Shown here: in pieces, positions 51,057-59,679 of the stretch
How positions within the stretch are numbered: the first letter of the stretch is position 1
Layout of the letters: each line of letters starts with the position of its first letter
DNA from: Micrococcaceae bacterium Sec5.1
GTDB taxonomy: Bacteria > Actinomycetota > Actinomycetes > Actinomycetales > Micrococcaceae
Assembly (NCBI GenBank): GCA_039636795.1
Contig: CP143430.1
Span: 1,302,001 to 1,366,000 of the forward strand
Direction: 5' to 3'
Length of the DNA stretch: 64,000 nucleotides
Made by a program: the position numbers and the translations under genes
The notes under the pieces: model-generated
What the model saw: the letters and a program-made list of their open reading frames with translations, nothing else
Databases searched by the model: none
What the model was told of the DNA's origin: nothing

Positions 51057-52672
51057 ACCCCCTCGGACCCGGACAACCCGGCAACAAGCTCGTCCGCATA
51101 CTGCAGGGCGATCCACAGTTCGGCCCGGACCTGCGCCTGGTTCAGGTCCATGTCGAGCAGCTCGCCGAGGACGCCGATTTGCCGACGGACGCTGTTGCGG
51201 TGGAGGCCCAGCACCTTGGCGGAACCGTCCCAGCTGCCGTTTTCGCTGAGCCAGCCGCGCAGTACTGACAACAGCGGGTCGCGGCGATCAGGTTCCAAGG
51301 ACAACACTGGGGCCAGGAGTCGCTCGGCCAGCATGGTCCCTGCCTCACGTCCCAGAAGACCAGTCACCGACCACTGCACTTCCTCCACTCGTACACTCTT
51401 TCCGCTGGACAACACCCGGCTCCGCAGCGAACCCACCCGCTGATAGGCCGCGGCTAGCCCGGTGAGTTCGGTCGGCTCGCCGATCGCCAGCCTCCACCCA
51501 AGCTTCTCGACGTCGGCAAGCAACGCATCATCCACCTTCAAACGGGTGATGGCAGCGAAACCGTAGTCGGTAATTTCCACGAGCTTCGTATCGAACAGCC
51601 TCCGCCACTGCAACAGCTCACGGACAGGTCCGTCACCGGCAGGCCAGTCAGGCGAGTCCGCCTTGATGCCCTGCACCACGCGCATTTGGCCCGAGCGGGT
51701 GGAGGAGAGGCTTTGCGCCAGCAGGTCCTTGAGACCATTGACGTGTTTGGTGCCGCCCGTGGCTAAGGTGTCCGGATGCAGGAGCAGGGCGGTGGCAAGC
51801 TGGCTCGGAGCAAGTGACCCGCTTGTTCGTTGCCGGACCAGCAACTCCAGCAAACCCACCGCCGACTGCACCACATTGTTCTGCGCGGGCGTCAGCGGAG
51901 AGTCCGAGCCAAGAATCAGCGCCCCGAGGTTCGCGTCCTTGGTACTGCGCAGAGGATGACCAAACACCAAGGAAGACCCGGGCTGCTCGAAACCGTCCAT
52001 CTCCACGCGCGGTCCGCTGCCGGTCAGCAACCGTTCCAGCAGCGGCGCCAACAAGGAATGCTCGACGCCGGTGCTGCCGCCGGCATTGTGCCCGCGCGCC
52101 CGGACCCGTCCGTCTGCCCCGACCAGCAGCGCCCACACGGGCACACGCTGGACGAGGGCTGCCAGTAATTCGTGCTCCGGCCTGGGGGAGAGGACTGCCC
52201 GCATGAGTTGGCGGTTGGTTTCGGCCAGCTGCCGGAATACGCGGGCATTGTCCGATTCCAGGAGCTGGGAGAACTCCAAACCGATCGCGGCGAACGGCAC
52301 GGACTCCGGGACCTCAAGCAGGGTGAGGTTGTGCGTGCGGCAGGCGTCGAGGAGGACGTCGGGGACGGCGTCGAAATATGGCCTGATGCCGAATCCGAGC
52401 GCCGCCACCTTCGCACCCACCAGCCGCCGCACATAGGCGTCCACGCTGGCCGCCGAGCCGCCCTTCCCAAGGAAAGGCAGCCCGGCGGTCAGCAGGAACT
52501 CGCCCTCCGGAAGATATGGGGTCGGGTCCTCCAGCTCACTGGGTTCCACCCAGCGCAGCAGCGAGGCGCCGCTGCCGCCGTCGTGAAGCATTTTCAACTC
52601 GGGCGGCAGCTGCTCCAGGAACTGCTCAAGCGTGACGAAGCTGAGGCGGGCGGTGGCGGTCTCAGGCAACAT
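51053..52672 (-). CDS. PucR family transcriptional regulator
   Basis: A 539-residue regulator. The N-terminal PucR sensor domain (about 10-130) includes YLPEGEFLLTAGLPF and VAALGFGIRPYFDAVPDVLLDAC; a middle region resembles a GGDEF/CdaR-like segment (about 280-420). The C-terminal HTH_30 domain (about 470-530) contains LRGWLSENGSWDGSAKVLGLHRNSVRRQIG. Its start overlaps the racemase stop by 11 bases and its stop overlaps the amidase gene's stop by 4, so it is embedded in the lysine cluster. It probably senses lysine or 5-aminovalerate and activates the cluster (inference). Confidence 0.88.
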   Translation of the reverse strand: MLPETATARLSFVTLEQFLEQLPPELKMLHDGGSGASLLRWVEPSELEDPTPYLPEGEFLLTAGLPFLGKGGSAASVDAYVRRLVGAKVAALGFGIRPYFDAVPDVLLDACRTHNLTLLEVPESVPFAAIGLEFSQLLESDNARVFRQLAETNRQLMRAVLSPRPEHELLAALVQRVPVWALLVGADGRVRARGHNAGGSTGVEHSLLAPLLERLLTGSGPRVEMDGFEQPGSSLVFGHPLRSTKDANLGALILGSDSPLTPAQNNVVQSAVGLLELLVRQRTSGSLAPSQLATALLLHPDTLATGGTKHVNGLKDLLAQSLSSTRSGQMRVVQGIKADSPDWPAGDGPVRELLQWRRLFDTKLVEITDYGFAAITRLKVDDALLADVEKLGWRLAIGEPTELTGLAAAYQRVGSLRSRVLSSGKSVRVEEVQWSVTGLLGREAGTMLAERLLAPVLSLEPDRRDPLLSVLRGWLSENGSWDGSAKVLGLHRNSVRRQIGVLGELLDMDLNQAQVRAELWIALQYADELVAGLSGSEGV

Positions 52673-53909
52673 TGTCCTGCCCGGCGGTTGCCGGCTCCTG
52701 GTAGTCGGGGCACTCGTAGGCGGCGTCTTCTTGCGACGGGCCGGCGTAGACGCGCGGCAATCGCGGGGCAATCCTGTTGATGATTTCATCCCCGTGGCTG
52801 CCGATCGCAGCACCCCAATCGTCGGCGCTAGCCGCACCGGTGGCCGGGTTGCCGAACAACACCGCAGTGTCGCCGACGTCGATCCCGGTCGCGTCAGGCC
52901 CGAGGTCCACCATGAATTGGTCCATGCAGACCTTGCCGATAACCGGGACGCTGCGGCCTCCGATATTCACCACCGAGCGGCCGCTGATGCCTTTCGGAAT
53001 GCCGTCCGCATAGCCGAGGGGAATGAGCCCCAGGTAGCGGGGTTCGTAGGTGATGGCCTGATGCTCGTAGCTGACGCCCGTACCGGCGGGGACCTTCTTG
53101 ACCATCACCAAGGGGGCCGTGACGCTGAGGGCCGGCCGCAATCCGAAGTCGGTCGGGTTGAGATGGTCTGCGGGAGCGAGGCCGTAGATTGCGAGGCCAG
53201 CCCGGACCATGTCGAAGTGGAATTCCGGGCGGTCCAGGATGTTTGCTGAGCTGGAAACGTGCCTCAGTTCGGGTTTGAGTCCGACTTCACGCGCCTCACG
53301 GACGGCGTCCTCGAACTCCGCAACAGCGCTGGCGTTCCCAGGATGCGCGGGCACATCGGCCCACGCCAAGTGGGTCCAGATGCCGCGGACCAGCACGGTG
53401 CCGTCCACTTCCGCCTTCCGGGCATGCGCCACGAGTTCGGCCCAATCCTCCTTGCGTGCCCCGCCCCGGCTCAGCCCGCTGTCCAGTTCAAGATGTACGA
53501 CGGCGGGACGGCTAAGGCGTTCGGCGATGCCTGCCAGCACCTGGAGTTGGTGGACGCTTCCGAGGGACACATCGATGTCGTTTTCCAATGCTTCCAGGAT
53601 GGTGTCGCTGGTCTGGGATGCCAGATAGAGCCACGAAAGGATCGGTGCCGTGATGCCGGCTTTGCGCAGGGCGATGGCCTCGGTGAGCTGTGCAGTTCCG
53701 AGCCAGTCGGCGCCGGAAGCAACGGCCGTGCGGGCTACTTCCACGAGCCCGTGACCATAGGCGTTGCCCTTGACCACGGCCATGAAGAGCGGTGCGTCGG
53801 TGCGGTTCTTCAGGGCCTTGATGTTGTCTGAAATAGCGGACAGGTCCACTCTGACCTGACCGGAGAGGGCCAGTGAGCCGCCCTCTTGGTACTGTGCAAT
53901 ACGTCTCAT
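52662..53909 (-). CDS. alr: Alanine racemase family (likely lysine/broad-specificity racemase)
   Basis: A 415-residue PLP-dependent fold-III racemase. The PLP-lysine motif AVVKGNAYGHGLVEVAR is at about 44-60; the catalytic tyrosine region is GVSYEHQAITYEPRYLGLIPLGYADGIPKGIS; the substrate-end motif is CMDQFMVDLG. The C-terminus extends about 30 residues beyond typical Alr (a Tyr/Asp/Glu-containing tail). No signal peptide. Its position between lysine genes suggests it racemises lysine, feeding D-lysine into the L-lysine monooxygenase; a housekeeping Alr should lie elsewhere. The ATG lacks a Shine-Dalgarno and lies 8 bases after TATAGT, so the mRNA may be leaderless. Confidence 0.85.
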   Translation of the reverse strand: MRRIAQYQEGGSLALSGQVRVDLSAISDNIKALKNRTDAPLFMAVVKGNAYGHGLVEVARTAVASGADWLGTAQLTEAIALRKAGITAPILSWLYLASQTSDTILEALENDIDVSLGSVHQLQVLAGIAERLSRPAVVHLELDSGLSRGGARKEDWAELVAHARKAEVDGTVLVRGIWTHLAWADVPAHPGNASAVAEFEDAVREAREVGLKPELRHVSSSANILDRPEFHFDMVRAGLAIYGLAPADHLNPTDFGLRPALSVTAPLVMVKKVPAGTGVSYEHQAITYEPRYLGLIPLGYADGIPKGISGRSVVNIGGRSVPVIGKVCMDQFMVDLGPDATGIDVGDTAVLFGNPATGAASADDWGAAIGSHGDEIINRIAPRLPRVYAGPSQEDAAYECPDYQEPATAGQDNVA

Positions 53910-54007
53910 GGTTGAACACTATAGGTCATTTTGCACCGTGGTGAGAGGTGGCTCACATGCCAGTCTTGTGGAGGGGAAATCGAAACTACTTTGAAGGGAC
54001 GTCAAGG

Positions 54008-55531
54008 GTGACTGTGCCTGTGAACACTCAAACATCAACGGCAGCGAGCATGGCCAGGCCAAGCCTCGGTGCCCAACTCCTGCGCCGCAAGCCGATCGGG
54101 CAGATGGCTGACGCGGCCGGAACCGGCGAAAGCGGCACCCCGCTGGTGCGCAGCTTCGGGGTACTCCAGCTGACCATGATCAGCGTCGGTGCAACGCTGG
54201 GCACTGGCATCCTGGTGATCCTTGGCGAGTCCGTGCCGCTGGCCGGGCCGGCGATCTGGATCTCCTTCGTGATCGCTGGTTTGGCTGCTCTCTTCTCGGC
54301 AGTGTCCTACGCAGAGATGGCCGGGCTCGTCCCGGTGGCAGGTTCCAGCTACTCATACTCCTACGCGACCATGGGCGAGGGCATGGCCTGGATCTGCGGA
54401 TGGTGCCTGGTACTGGAATATGCGGTGTCCGTGGCGGCAGTTGCTGTGGGCGCGGGCCAGTACGTCAACGAGACCCTGGCCGCGTTTGGACAGGTCCTGC
54501 CCGATGCCATGAGCCAGCCCCCGGGCGATGGCGGGGTGGTAAATTTTCCGGCCATGGTGATCGTGGTCCTTGCCATGATCCTGCTGGTTCGGGGTGCCCG
54601 TGAAAGTGCATGGATCAACACCGCGATCGTCATCATCAAAGTCGCGATCCTGATCTTCTTCTGCGCGGTAGCTTTCACCGCTTTCAACGCCGGCAACTTC
54701 GAGCCCCTCATGCCGATGGGTGCAGCCGGTGTCTCCGCCGCGGCGTCAAGCGTCTTCTTCTCCTACATCGGATTCGATGCCGCCTCCACGGCCGGCGAGG
54801 AAGCGAGGAACCCCAAGCGGGACCTGCCACGCGCAATCCTGCTCTCCATGGTGATTGTCACGAGCATCTACGTCCTGGTGTCCGTCGCCGCGATCGGTGC
54901 CCGTCCGTGGGGCTGGTTCGACGGCACCGAAGCTGCCCTGGTCCAGATCCTGCACGAGATCACCGGTCAGCCGTGGATCGCCCTGGTCTTCTCCGTCGGC
55001 GCAGTGCTTGCTATTGCCAGCATCGTGTTGACTGTCCTTTACGGCCAGACCCGCATTTTGCTCTCGATGTCCCGCGATGGCATGGTGCCCAAAGTCTTCG
55101 GCCGCGTTTCCCCCCGCACCGGCACGCCAGTCGCCGGAACCCTGATAGTAGGAACCGCCGTCGCCCTCACCGCGGGCTTGGTCCCGCTGGGTGCCTTGGC
55201 TGACGCAACGAGCATCGGGACGCTCTTCGCCTTCGCACTGGTAAACGTCGCCGTGATCTATCTCCGGCGCAACCGCCCGGATCTGGACCGCAGTTTCCGC
55301 GTTCCGCTGTACCCGATCACCCCAATCCTGGGCACGCTGATGTGTGCCTTCCTGATGCTCAACCTCGGCGCCGATACCTGGATCACGTTCGGTGTTTGGA
55401 TGCTGGTGGGCATCGCCATCTACTTCGGCTATGGACGCCGGAACTCCAAGGTAGCCGCGCTCAGCGATCAGGACTACCGTGAACTGACCACCAGGGCCGT
55501 GAGCCCGGAACCTGTGAAAGCCGCAAACTGA
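54008..55531 (+). CDS. APC superfamily amino acid permease (likely lysine uptake)
   Basis: A 507-residue permease with 12 predicted helices. Helix 1 region LQLTMISVGATLGTGILVILG carries the APC GxG unwinding motif; FSYIGFDAASTAGEEARNPKRDLPRAI is the conserved helix 6 to loop segment of the CAT group. Helices about 70-480 are regular; both termini are polar and cytoplasmic. The start is GTG 54008, nine bases after GAAGGG; ATG 53948 upstream has no such site. It overlaps davB by TGATG, so permease and monooxygenase are co-translated. Cationic amino acid transport fits the cluster; substrate is inferred. Confidence 0.88.
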   Translation: MTVPVNTQTSTAASMARPSLGAQLLRRKPIGQMADAAGTGESGTPLVRSFGVLQLTMISVGATLGTGILVILGESVPLAGPAIWISFVIAGLAALFSAVSYAEMAGLVPVAGSSYSYSYATMGEGMAWICGWCLVLEYAVSVAAVAVGAGQYVNETLAAFGQVLPDAMSQPPGDGGVVNFPAMVIVVLAMILLVRGARESAWINTAIVIIKVAILIFFCAVAFTAFNAGNFEPLMPMGAAGVSAAASSVFFSYIGFDAASTAGEEARNPKRDLPRAILLSMVIVTSIYVLVSVAAIGARPWGWFDGTEAALVQILHEITGQPWIALVFSVGAVLAIASIVLTVLYGQTRILLSMSRDGMVPKVFGRVSPRTGTPVAGTLIVGTAVALTAGLVPLGALADATSIGTLFAFALVNVAVIYLRRNRPDLDRSFRVPLYPITPILGTLMCAFLMLNLGADTWITFGVWMLVGIAIYFGYGRRNSKVAALSDQDYRELTTRAVSPEPVKAAN

Positions 55532-57237
55532 TGACCATCGCTACCGAACTTCCCACAGCCGACGTCGCCGCTCCCGCGGCGGAGGCAGGCGAAGCACCCA
55601 TCACCATGCTGAACCCGGACTTCCCGTTCAGCTATGACCATTACCTGGCACATCCGGACGGACTCGGCAGCATTCCGGAAGAGCGCTACGGCACGGAAGT
55701 GGCCGTCATCGGCGCAGGGCTGTCAGGGCTGGTCACCGCCTATGAGCTCATGAAGCTCGGCCTCAAGCCCGTGATGTACGAGGCCGACCAGATCGGCGGC
55801 CGTCTTCGCACGGCGAGCTTCCCCTCGGCGCCGGGCGTCGTAGCGGATCTTGGTGGCATGCGCTTCCCGGTTTCCGGCAAGGCCTTCTACCACTACGTGG
55901 ACCTTCTTGGCTTGGAAACGCAGGCCTTCCCCAACCCGATGGCCCCCGCGACGTCCAGCACCGTGATCGAACTTGCGGGTAAGAAGCACTACGCCACCAC
56001 AGCAGATGAGCTGCCGGAATTCTTCCGTGAAGTCGCCGATGCGTGGAAGGCTGCCGTCAACGATGGTGCTGCGTTCGCCGAAATGCAGGAAGCGATCAAG
56101 GCCCGCGATACCAAGCGGATCAAGGAACTCTGGAACGCGCTCCTGCCCGAAATGGACGAGCAAACGTTCTACGGATTCATCGCAGCCAGCAAGTCCTTCA
56201 AGGAAGCCGGCTTCGCGCACCGCGAAGCTTTCGGCCAGGTGGGCTTCGGCACGGGCGGCTGGGACACCGATTTCCCCAACTCCATCCTGGAGATCCTCCG
56301 GGTTGTCTACACCGACGCAGACGACCAGCACCGGCTCATTGCGGGAGGAGCGCAAAGGCTCCCCGAGGCGCTCTGGAACCACGCGCCGTCGGACCTTAAA
56401 TACTGGCCCCAAGGCACGTCACTGTCGTCGCTGCATTCTGGCTCGCCGCGCGGAGCCGTGGACAACATCCGCCGCGCGGACAACGGGGACCTGGTAGTCC
56501 GCGAAAACTGGGGACGCGAAGCCACGTACCAGGCGGTGGTGACCACGTGCCAGTCGTGGTTGCTGTCCACGCGCATCCACACCGAAGAGGCATTGTTCCC
56601 GGCCGAGCTGTGGACGGCGATCGAGCGCTCCCACTACATGCAGTCGTCCAAGACATTCGTGATGGTGGACCGGCCCTTCTGGAAGGACATCGATCCGGAA
56701 ACCGGACGCGAAGTCTTGTCCATGACGCTCACCGACCGCCTCAACCGGGCCACATACTTGCTCGACGACGGCCCTGACAAGCCCGCTGTCATCCTCTTGT
56801 CCTACACATGGAACGATGACGCCCTGAAGTGGCTTGCCCTCACTGCCGAAGAACGCGTCAAGCTGATGTTGCACTCGCTGGAGCAGATCTACCCGGGCGT
56901 GGACATCGCCAGCCACATCGTGGGGCAGCCGATCACGGTGTCCTGGGAAGCGGACCCCAACTTCATGGGTGCCTTCAAAGCCAACCTGCCGGGCCATTAC
57001 CGGTACCAGCAGCGGCTCTTCACCCACTTCAAGCAGGATCAGCTGCCGGAAAGCCAGCGCGGCATCTTCCTCGCCGGCGACGACGTGTCCTTCACCGCAG
57101 GTTGGGCTGAAGGCGCCGTGACCACAGGCCTCAACGCGGTGTGGGGCGTGGTGAACCACTTGGGCGGATCGTCCGTCGCAGGGAACCCCGGTCCGGGCGA
57201 TCTGCTGGACGAGTTCGGGCCAATATCCCTGGACTAG
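55531..57237 (+). CDS. davB: L-lysine 2-monooxygenase
   Basis: A 568-residue FAD enzyme converting L-lysine to 5-aminovaleramide, CO2 and water. The Rossmann GAGLSG motif is at 61-66, with EADQIGGRLRTASF (84-97) and LGGMRFPVS. Long stretches match Pseudomonas DavB nearly word for word: KAFYHYVDLLGLET, FGQVGFGTGGWDTDFPNS, MQSSKTFVMVDRPFWKDIDP and AGDDVSFTAGWAEGAV. Tryptophan and phenylalanine 2-monooxygenases are relatives, but the DavB resemblance is closer. It is the last gene of the permease-davB pair, with TGATG overlap. The product is the substrate of the davA-like amidase 4.5 kb upstream. Confidence 0.9.
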   Translation: MTIATELPTADVAAPAAEAGEAPITMLNPDFPFSYDHYLAHPDGLGSIPEERYGTEVAVIGAGLSGLVTAYELMKLGLKPVMYEADQIGGRLRTASFPSAPGVVADLGGMRFPVSGKAFYHYVDLLGLETQAFPNPMAPATSSTVIELAGKKHYATTADELPEFFREVADAWKAAVNDGAAFAEMQEAIKARDTKRIKELWNALLPEMDEQTFYGFIAASKSFKEAGFAHREAFGQVGFGTGGWDTDFPNSILEILRVVYTDADDQHRLIAGGAQRLPEALWNHAPSDLKYWPQGTSLSSLHSGSPRGAVDNIRRADNGDLVVRENWGREATYQAVVTTCQSWLLSTRIHTEEALFPAELWTAIERSHYMQSSKTFVMVDRPFWKDIDPETGREVLSMTLTDRLNRATYLLDDGPDKPAVILLSYTWNDDALKWLALTAEERVKLMLHSLEQIYPGVDIASHIVGQPITVSWEADPNFMGAFKANLPGHYRYQQRLFTHFKQDQLPESQRGIFLAGDDVSFTAGWAEGAVTTGLNAVWGVVNHLGGSSVAGNPGPGDLLDEFGPISLD

Positions 57238-57264
57238 ATTTCCGTGGACTAACTGCTGTTGCGG

Positions 57265-57364
57265 GGCCTGCTCTGCGTCCTAAACCAATCGCAGGGCCCA
57301 CACCGCCCGGGTTCCCTGGCTGAGCTTGCGAAGTCAGGGAGGCGGTGGGGATGCAGAGCAGGCC
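57265..57364. repeat. REP-like element, family 2, copy B, inside a larger inverted repeat
   Basis: The core 57294-57351 matches copy A (26786-26846, opposite orientation), including GGGCCCAC, CCGCCCGGGTTCCCTGGC and GGCGGTGGGGA. The core is flanked by perfect 12-bp arms GGCCTGCTCTGC (57265-57276) and GCAGAGCAGGCC (57353-57364), making one large hairpin between convergent genes. Confidence 0.75.
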
Positions 57365-57373
57365 TCGCATTGC

Positions 57374-57895
57374 TTAAGACGCGTGCATTTCCCTGTGTGC
57401 CGCGGCGAGTTCCTTGTAGTGGGCGGCGTTGTGTTTGACGCCGTCGAACTCCTCGTCGGTCAATTCGCGGCGCACCTTTGCGGGGACGCCCGCTACGAGT
57501 GAGCGCGGCGGAATGACTGTGCCTTCAAGGACCACGGCGCCAGCTGCAATGAGCGAGCCCGTGCCAATCACTGCGCCGTTTAGGATGGTGGCGCTCATAC
57601 CGATGAGGCAGTCGTCCTCCACAGTGCAGCCGTGGACCACTGCGCTGTGCCCAACGGAGACGCGCTCGCCGACGGTGCAGGGGAATCCGGGGTCGGCGTG
57701 GAGGACGACGTTGTCCTGGAGGTTGGAGCCTGCACCGACGCTGATGGCAGCCGTATCGGCACGGACCGAAACCCCGTAAAAGGCGCTGGAGTCCTCGGCC
57801 AAAGTCGCTTTGCCGATGATGGAAGCGGTGGGCGCGACGAACGCAGATTCATGGATGGCCGGGGTGTCCCCGGCGAAAGTGTAAGAGGGAGCCAT
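57374..57895 (-). CDS. Gamma carbonic anhydrase family protein
   Basis: A 173-residue left-handed beta-helix protein of hexapeptide repeats ([LIV]GxxxxI-type turns such as IIGKATLA, VSVGHSAVVHGC, IGTGSLIAAGAVV). Zinc ligands fit the family: His in VLHADPG, then SVGHSAVVHGCTV with two further histidines. It forms a trimer with zinc at subunit interfaces. Length and segments PPRSLVAGVPAKVRREL are typical. It lies 9 bases downstream of the methyltransferase gene on the same strand, so they may share a transcript. Activity is not guaranteed; many YrdA/PaaY homologues have unknown substrates. Confidence 0.88.
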   Translation of the reverse strand: MAPSYTFAGDTPAIHESAFVAPTASIIGKATLAEDSSAFYGVSVRADTAAISVGAGSNLQDNVVLHADPGFPCTVGERVSVGHSAVVHGCTVEDDCLIGMSATILNGAVIGTGSLIAAGAVVLEGTVIPPRSLVAGVPAKVRRELTDEEFDGVKHNAAHYKELAAAHREMHAS

Positions 57896-57904
57896 GAGCC
57901 CAGC

Positions 57905-58570
57905 CTAGTTGGGTGCGGGGGTGCGGAGGACCAGGAACTGGTAGTGCTGCGTCCAGTTGCCCGCTCCCGGCCCGGACTCGACACCGATACCCTCTGGCCA
58001 GGTCCGGAAATGCTCAATCGAGCCGTGCTCGCCGAAGATCCGCCGAAGGGTGTCGTCGCTGCGGCGACTGAAGAAACGTCGGGGTTCTTCCCCGTCCTCC
58101 GGGTTGAGGACCTCTTCATCCTCACCTGACCAAAGCCCGACGGCGATTGGCGCACCAGCCGCGCTGACCCGCACAAGTTCGCTGACGACGTCGTGAATCC
58201 TGTTGTTGGGGACGTGCAGGAGCGTGCTCATGGTCCACACGGCGGAGAAGACTGAATCGGGAAACGGTAGCTCACGACCACTCGCAACCGAGCAGTCCAA
58301 CCCGGCCGAGCGCGCCACGTGAACGCTCTCCGAGGACAGGTCCACGCCGGTGTAATGCAGCCCTGCACGGACAAACTCCAAGCCTTCCACCCCGGTCCCG
58401 CTGCCCAGCTCGAACACGGAATGCCGGTGCTCATCCTTCAGGAGGCGGATGAACCAATCCCGGCACTCGACCCGGTGCGGGGTGAGGGCCCGCGTGTTCC
58501 GGACGGGTGCTTGGCGGTCGTAGAAAACTGCGAGGTCGGCTTCGTGGTCAGCTTCGGGGATGCCCTGCAT
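57905..58570 (-). CDS. Class I SAM-dependent methyltransferase
   Basis: A 221-residue methyltransferase of the Methyltransf_11 type. Motif I VFELGSGTGVEGL is at about 52-64, motif II TGVDLSSESVHVAR follows, then SGRELPFPDSVFSAVWTMSTLLHV (the post-I/motif IV stretch). It opens with an acidic, Tyr-containing N-terminus (DLAVFYDRQAPVRN). The substrate is unknown. It lies between purU (21-base gap) and the carbonic anhydrase gene, all on the minus strand. Confidence 0.85.
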   Translation of the reverse strand: MQGIPEADHEADLAVFYDRQAPVRNTRALTPHRVECRDWFIRLLKDEHRHSVFELGSGTGVEGLEFVRAGLHYTGVDLSSESVHVARSAGLDCSVASGRELPFPDSVFSAVWTMSTLLHVPNNRIHDVVSELVRVSAAGAPIAVGLWSGEDEEVLNPEDGEEPRRFFSRRSDDTLRRIFGEHGSIEHFRTWPEGIGVESGPGAGNWTQHYQFLVLRTPAPN

Positions 58571-58591
58571 ACCCCCAGCTTAGGAGTGGCG

Positions 58592-59443
58592 CTAGTTGAA
58601 TACCACGGTGCGGGTGCCATCCAAAAGCACGCGGTGTTCAGCGTGCCACTGGACTGCCTGGGCCAGGGTGCGCCCCTCCACGTCGCGGCCCATCTGGACA
58701 AACTGGGCGGCCGTGCGTGCGTGGTCAACACGGATGACTTCCTGCTCGATGATCGGGCCTTCATCGAGGTCGGCGGTCACGTAGTGGGCTGTGGCACCGA
58801 TGATCTTCACACCGCGGGCGTGGGCCTGGTGGTATGGCTTGGCGCCCTTGAAGGAGGGGAGGAATGAGTGGTGGATGTTGATTGCCTTGCCGTTCAACTC
58901 CGTGCAGAGCTCGTTGGACAGGACTTGCATGTAACGCGCCAGGACCGTGAGCTCGACGTCGTGCTCGGCAATGAGTTTCAGCAGCTGCGCCTCGGCCTGG
59001 GGCTTGGTCTCCGGCGTCACGGGGATGTGGTGGAACGGGATGCCGTAGAACTCCGCCAGCGACTCGAGGTCTCGGTGGTTCGAAACAATCGCCGGAACCT
59101 CGATGGGCAACGTGCCGGTCCGCTGCTGGAACAGGAGGTCGTTGAGGCAGTGCGCGTCCTTGGAGCACAGGATGATGGTGCGGACCTTTTCGCCGACAGG
59201 GTTGATCTGCCAGGTCATGCCGAAGGATTCGGCTACGGGTCGCAGGGCAGTGGCCAGTTCCTCTTGGGAGGACGCTGTGGTTGCCTCCACGCGCATGAAA
59301 AAGTTGCCGGTGCTGGGGCTTCCGTACTGCTGGGAGTCGGCGATATTGCAGCCGGCCTCAAGGAGGGCGCCGGCTACCGCATGGACGATGCCGGGGCGGT
59401 CCGGGCAGGAGAGTGTTACAACGAAAGCGGTGGAGTCAGTCAC
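58592..59443 (-). CDS. purU: Formyltetrahydrofolate deformylase
   Basis: A 283-residue enzyme hydrolysing 10-formyl-THF to formate and THF. The N-terminal ACT domain (VVTLSCPDRPGIVHAVAGALLEAGCNIADSQQ, about 7-38) precedes a GART-like domain with the catalytic segment NIHHSFLPSFKGAKPY and the Asp in DLDEGPIIEQ. The start is GTG 59443 without a strong Shine-Dalgarno. It is divergent from the glyA unit, whose leader is a ZTP riboswitch, so both sides of this junction handle one-carbon units. Confidence 0.93.
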   Translation of the reverse strand: MTDSTAFVVTLSCPDRPGIVHAVAGALLEAGCNIADSQQYGSPSTGNFFMRVEATTASSQEELATALRPVAESFGMTWQINPVGEKVRTIILCSKDAHCLNDLLFQQRTGTLPIEVPAIVSNHRDLESLAEFYGIPFHHIPVTPETKPQAEAQLLKLIAEHDVELTVLARYMQVLSNELCTELNGKAINIHHSFLPSFKGAKPYHQAHARGVKIIGATAHYVTADLDEGPIIEQEVIRVDHARTAAQFVQMGRDVEGRTLAQAVQWHAEHRVLLDGTRTVVFN

Positions 59444-59485
59444 ACGATCAAGCCTACCTGTGCTGCCTTGTTGTACTGTTAACGG

Positions 59486-59560
59486 GCCGCAACTGGCGTT
59501 GGGTGGACTACCACCAGGGAGCGGCAATCACGAAGACCACGGATCGTACGCCTGGGCCGA
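59486..59560 (+). promoter_or_regulatory. ZTP (pfl) riboswitch upstream of glyA
   Basis: The conserved pfl parts occur in order: GCCGC-AACTGGCG opening P1 (59486-59498), a GGTGG/CCACC hairpin (about 59502-59515), AGGGAGCGGC closing P1 (GCGGC pairs with GCCGC), a variable stem, and CGCCTGGGC (59549-59557), the signature ligand/pseudoknot loop. A -10-like TACTGT (59474-59479) places the transcript start at the riboswitch. It senses ZTP/ZMP, which signals low 10-formyl-THF. The expression platform downstream is not resolved. Confidence 0.88.
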
Positions 59561-59679
59561 GGGTCATGTCTTACCGCTGCACGCACGTGACCGATCCCTC
59601 CGTAATCAAGGGGACGCGGGAATGCTGCTGCCGGTAGCCTGACCTGTAGCACCACCCGTTGCCTAGCCAGGAGATCTCC

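Noticed and set aside
59486-59560. Glycine or SAM riboswitch as the glyA leader
   Set aside because: The conserved segments match the pfl/ZTP pattern, including CGCCTGGGC, and not the glycine tandem or SAM cores.
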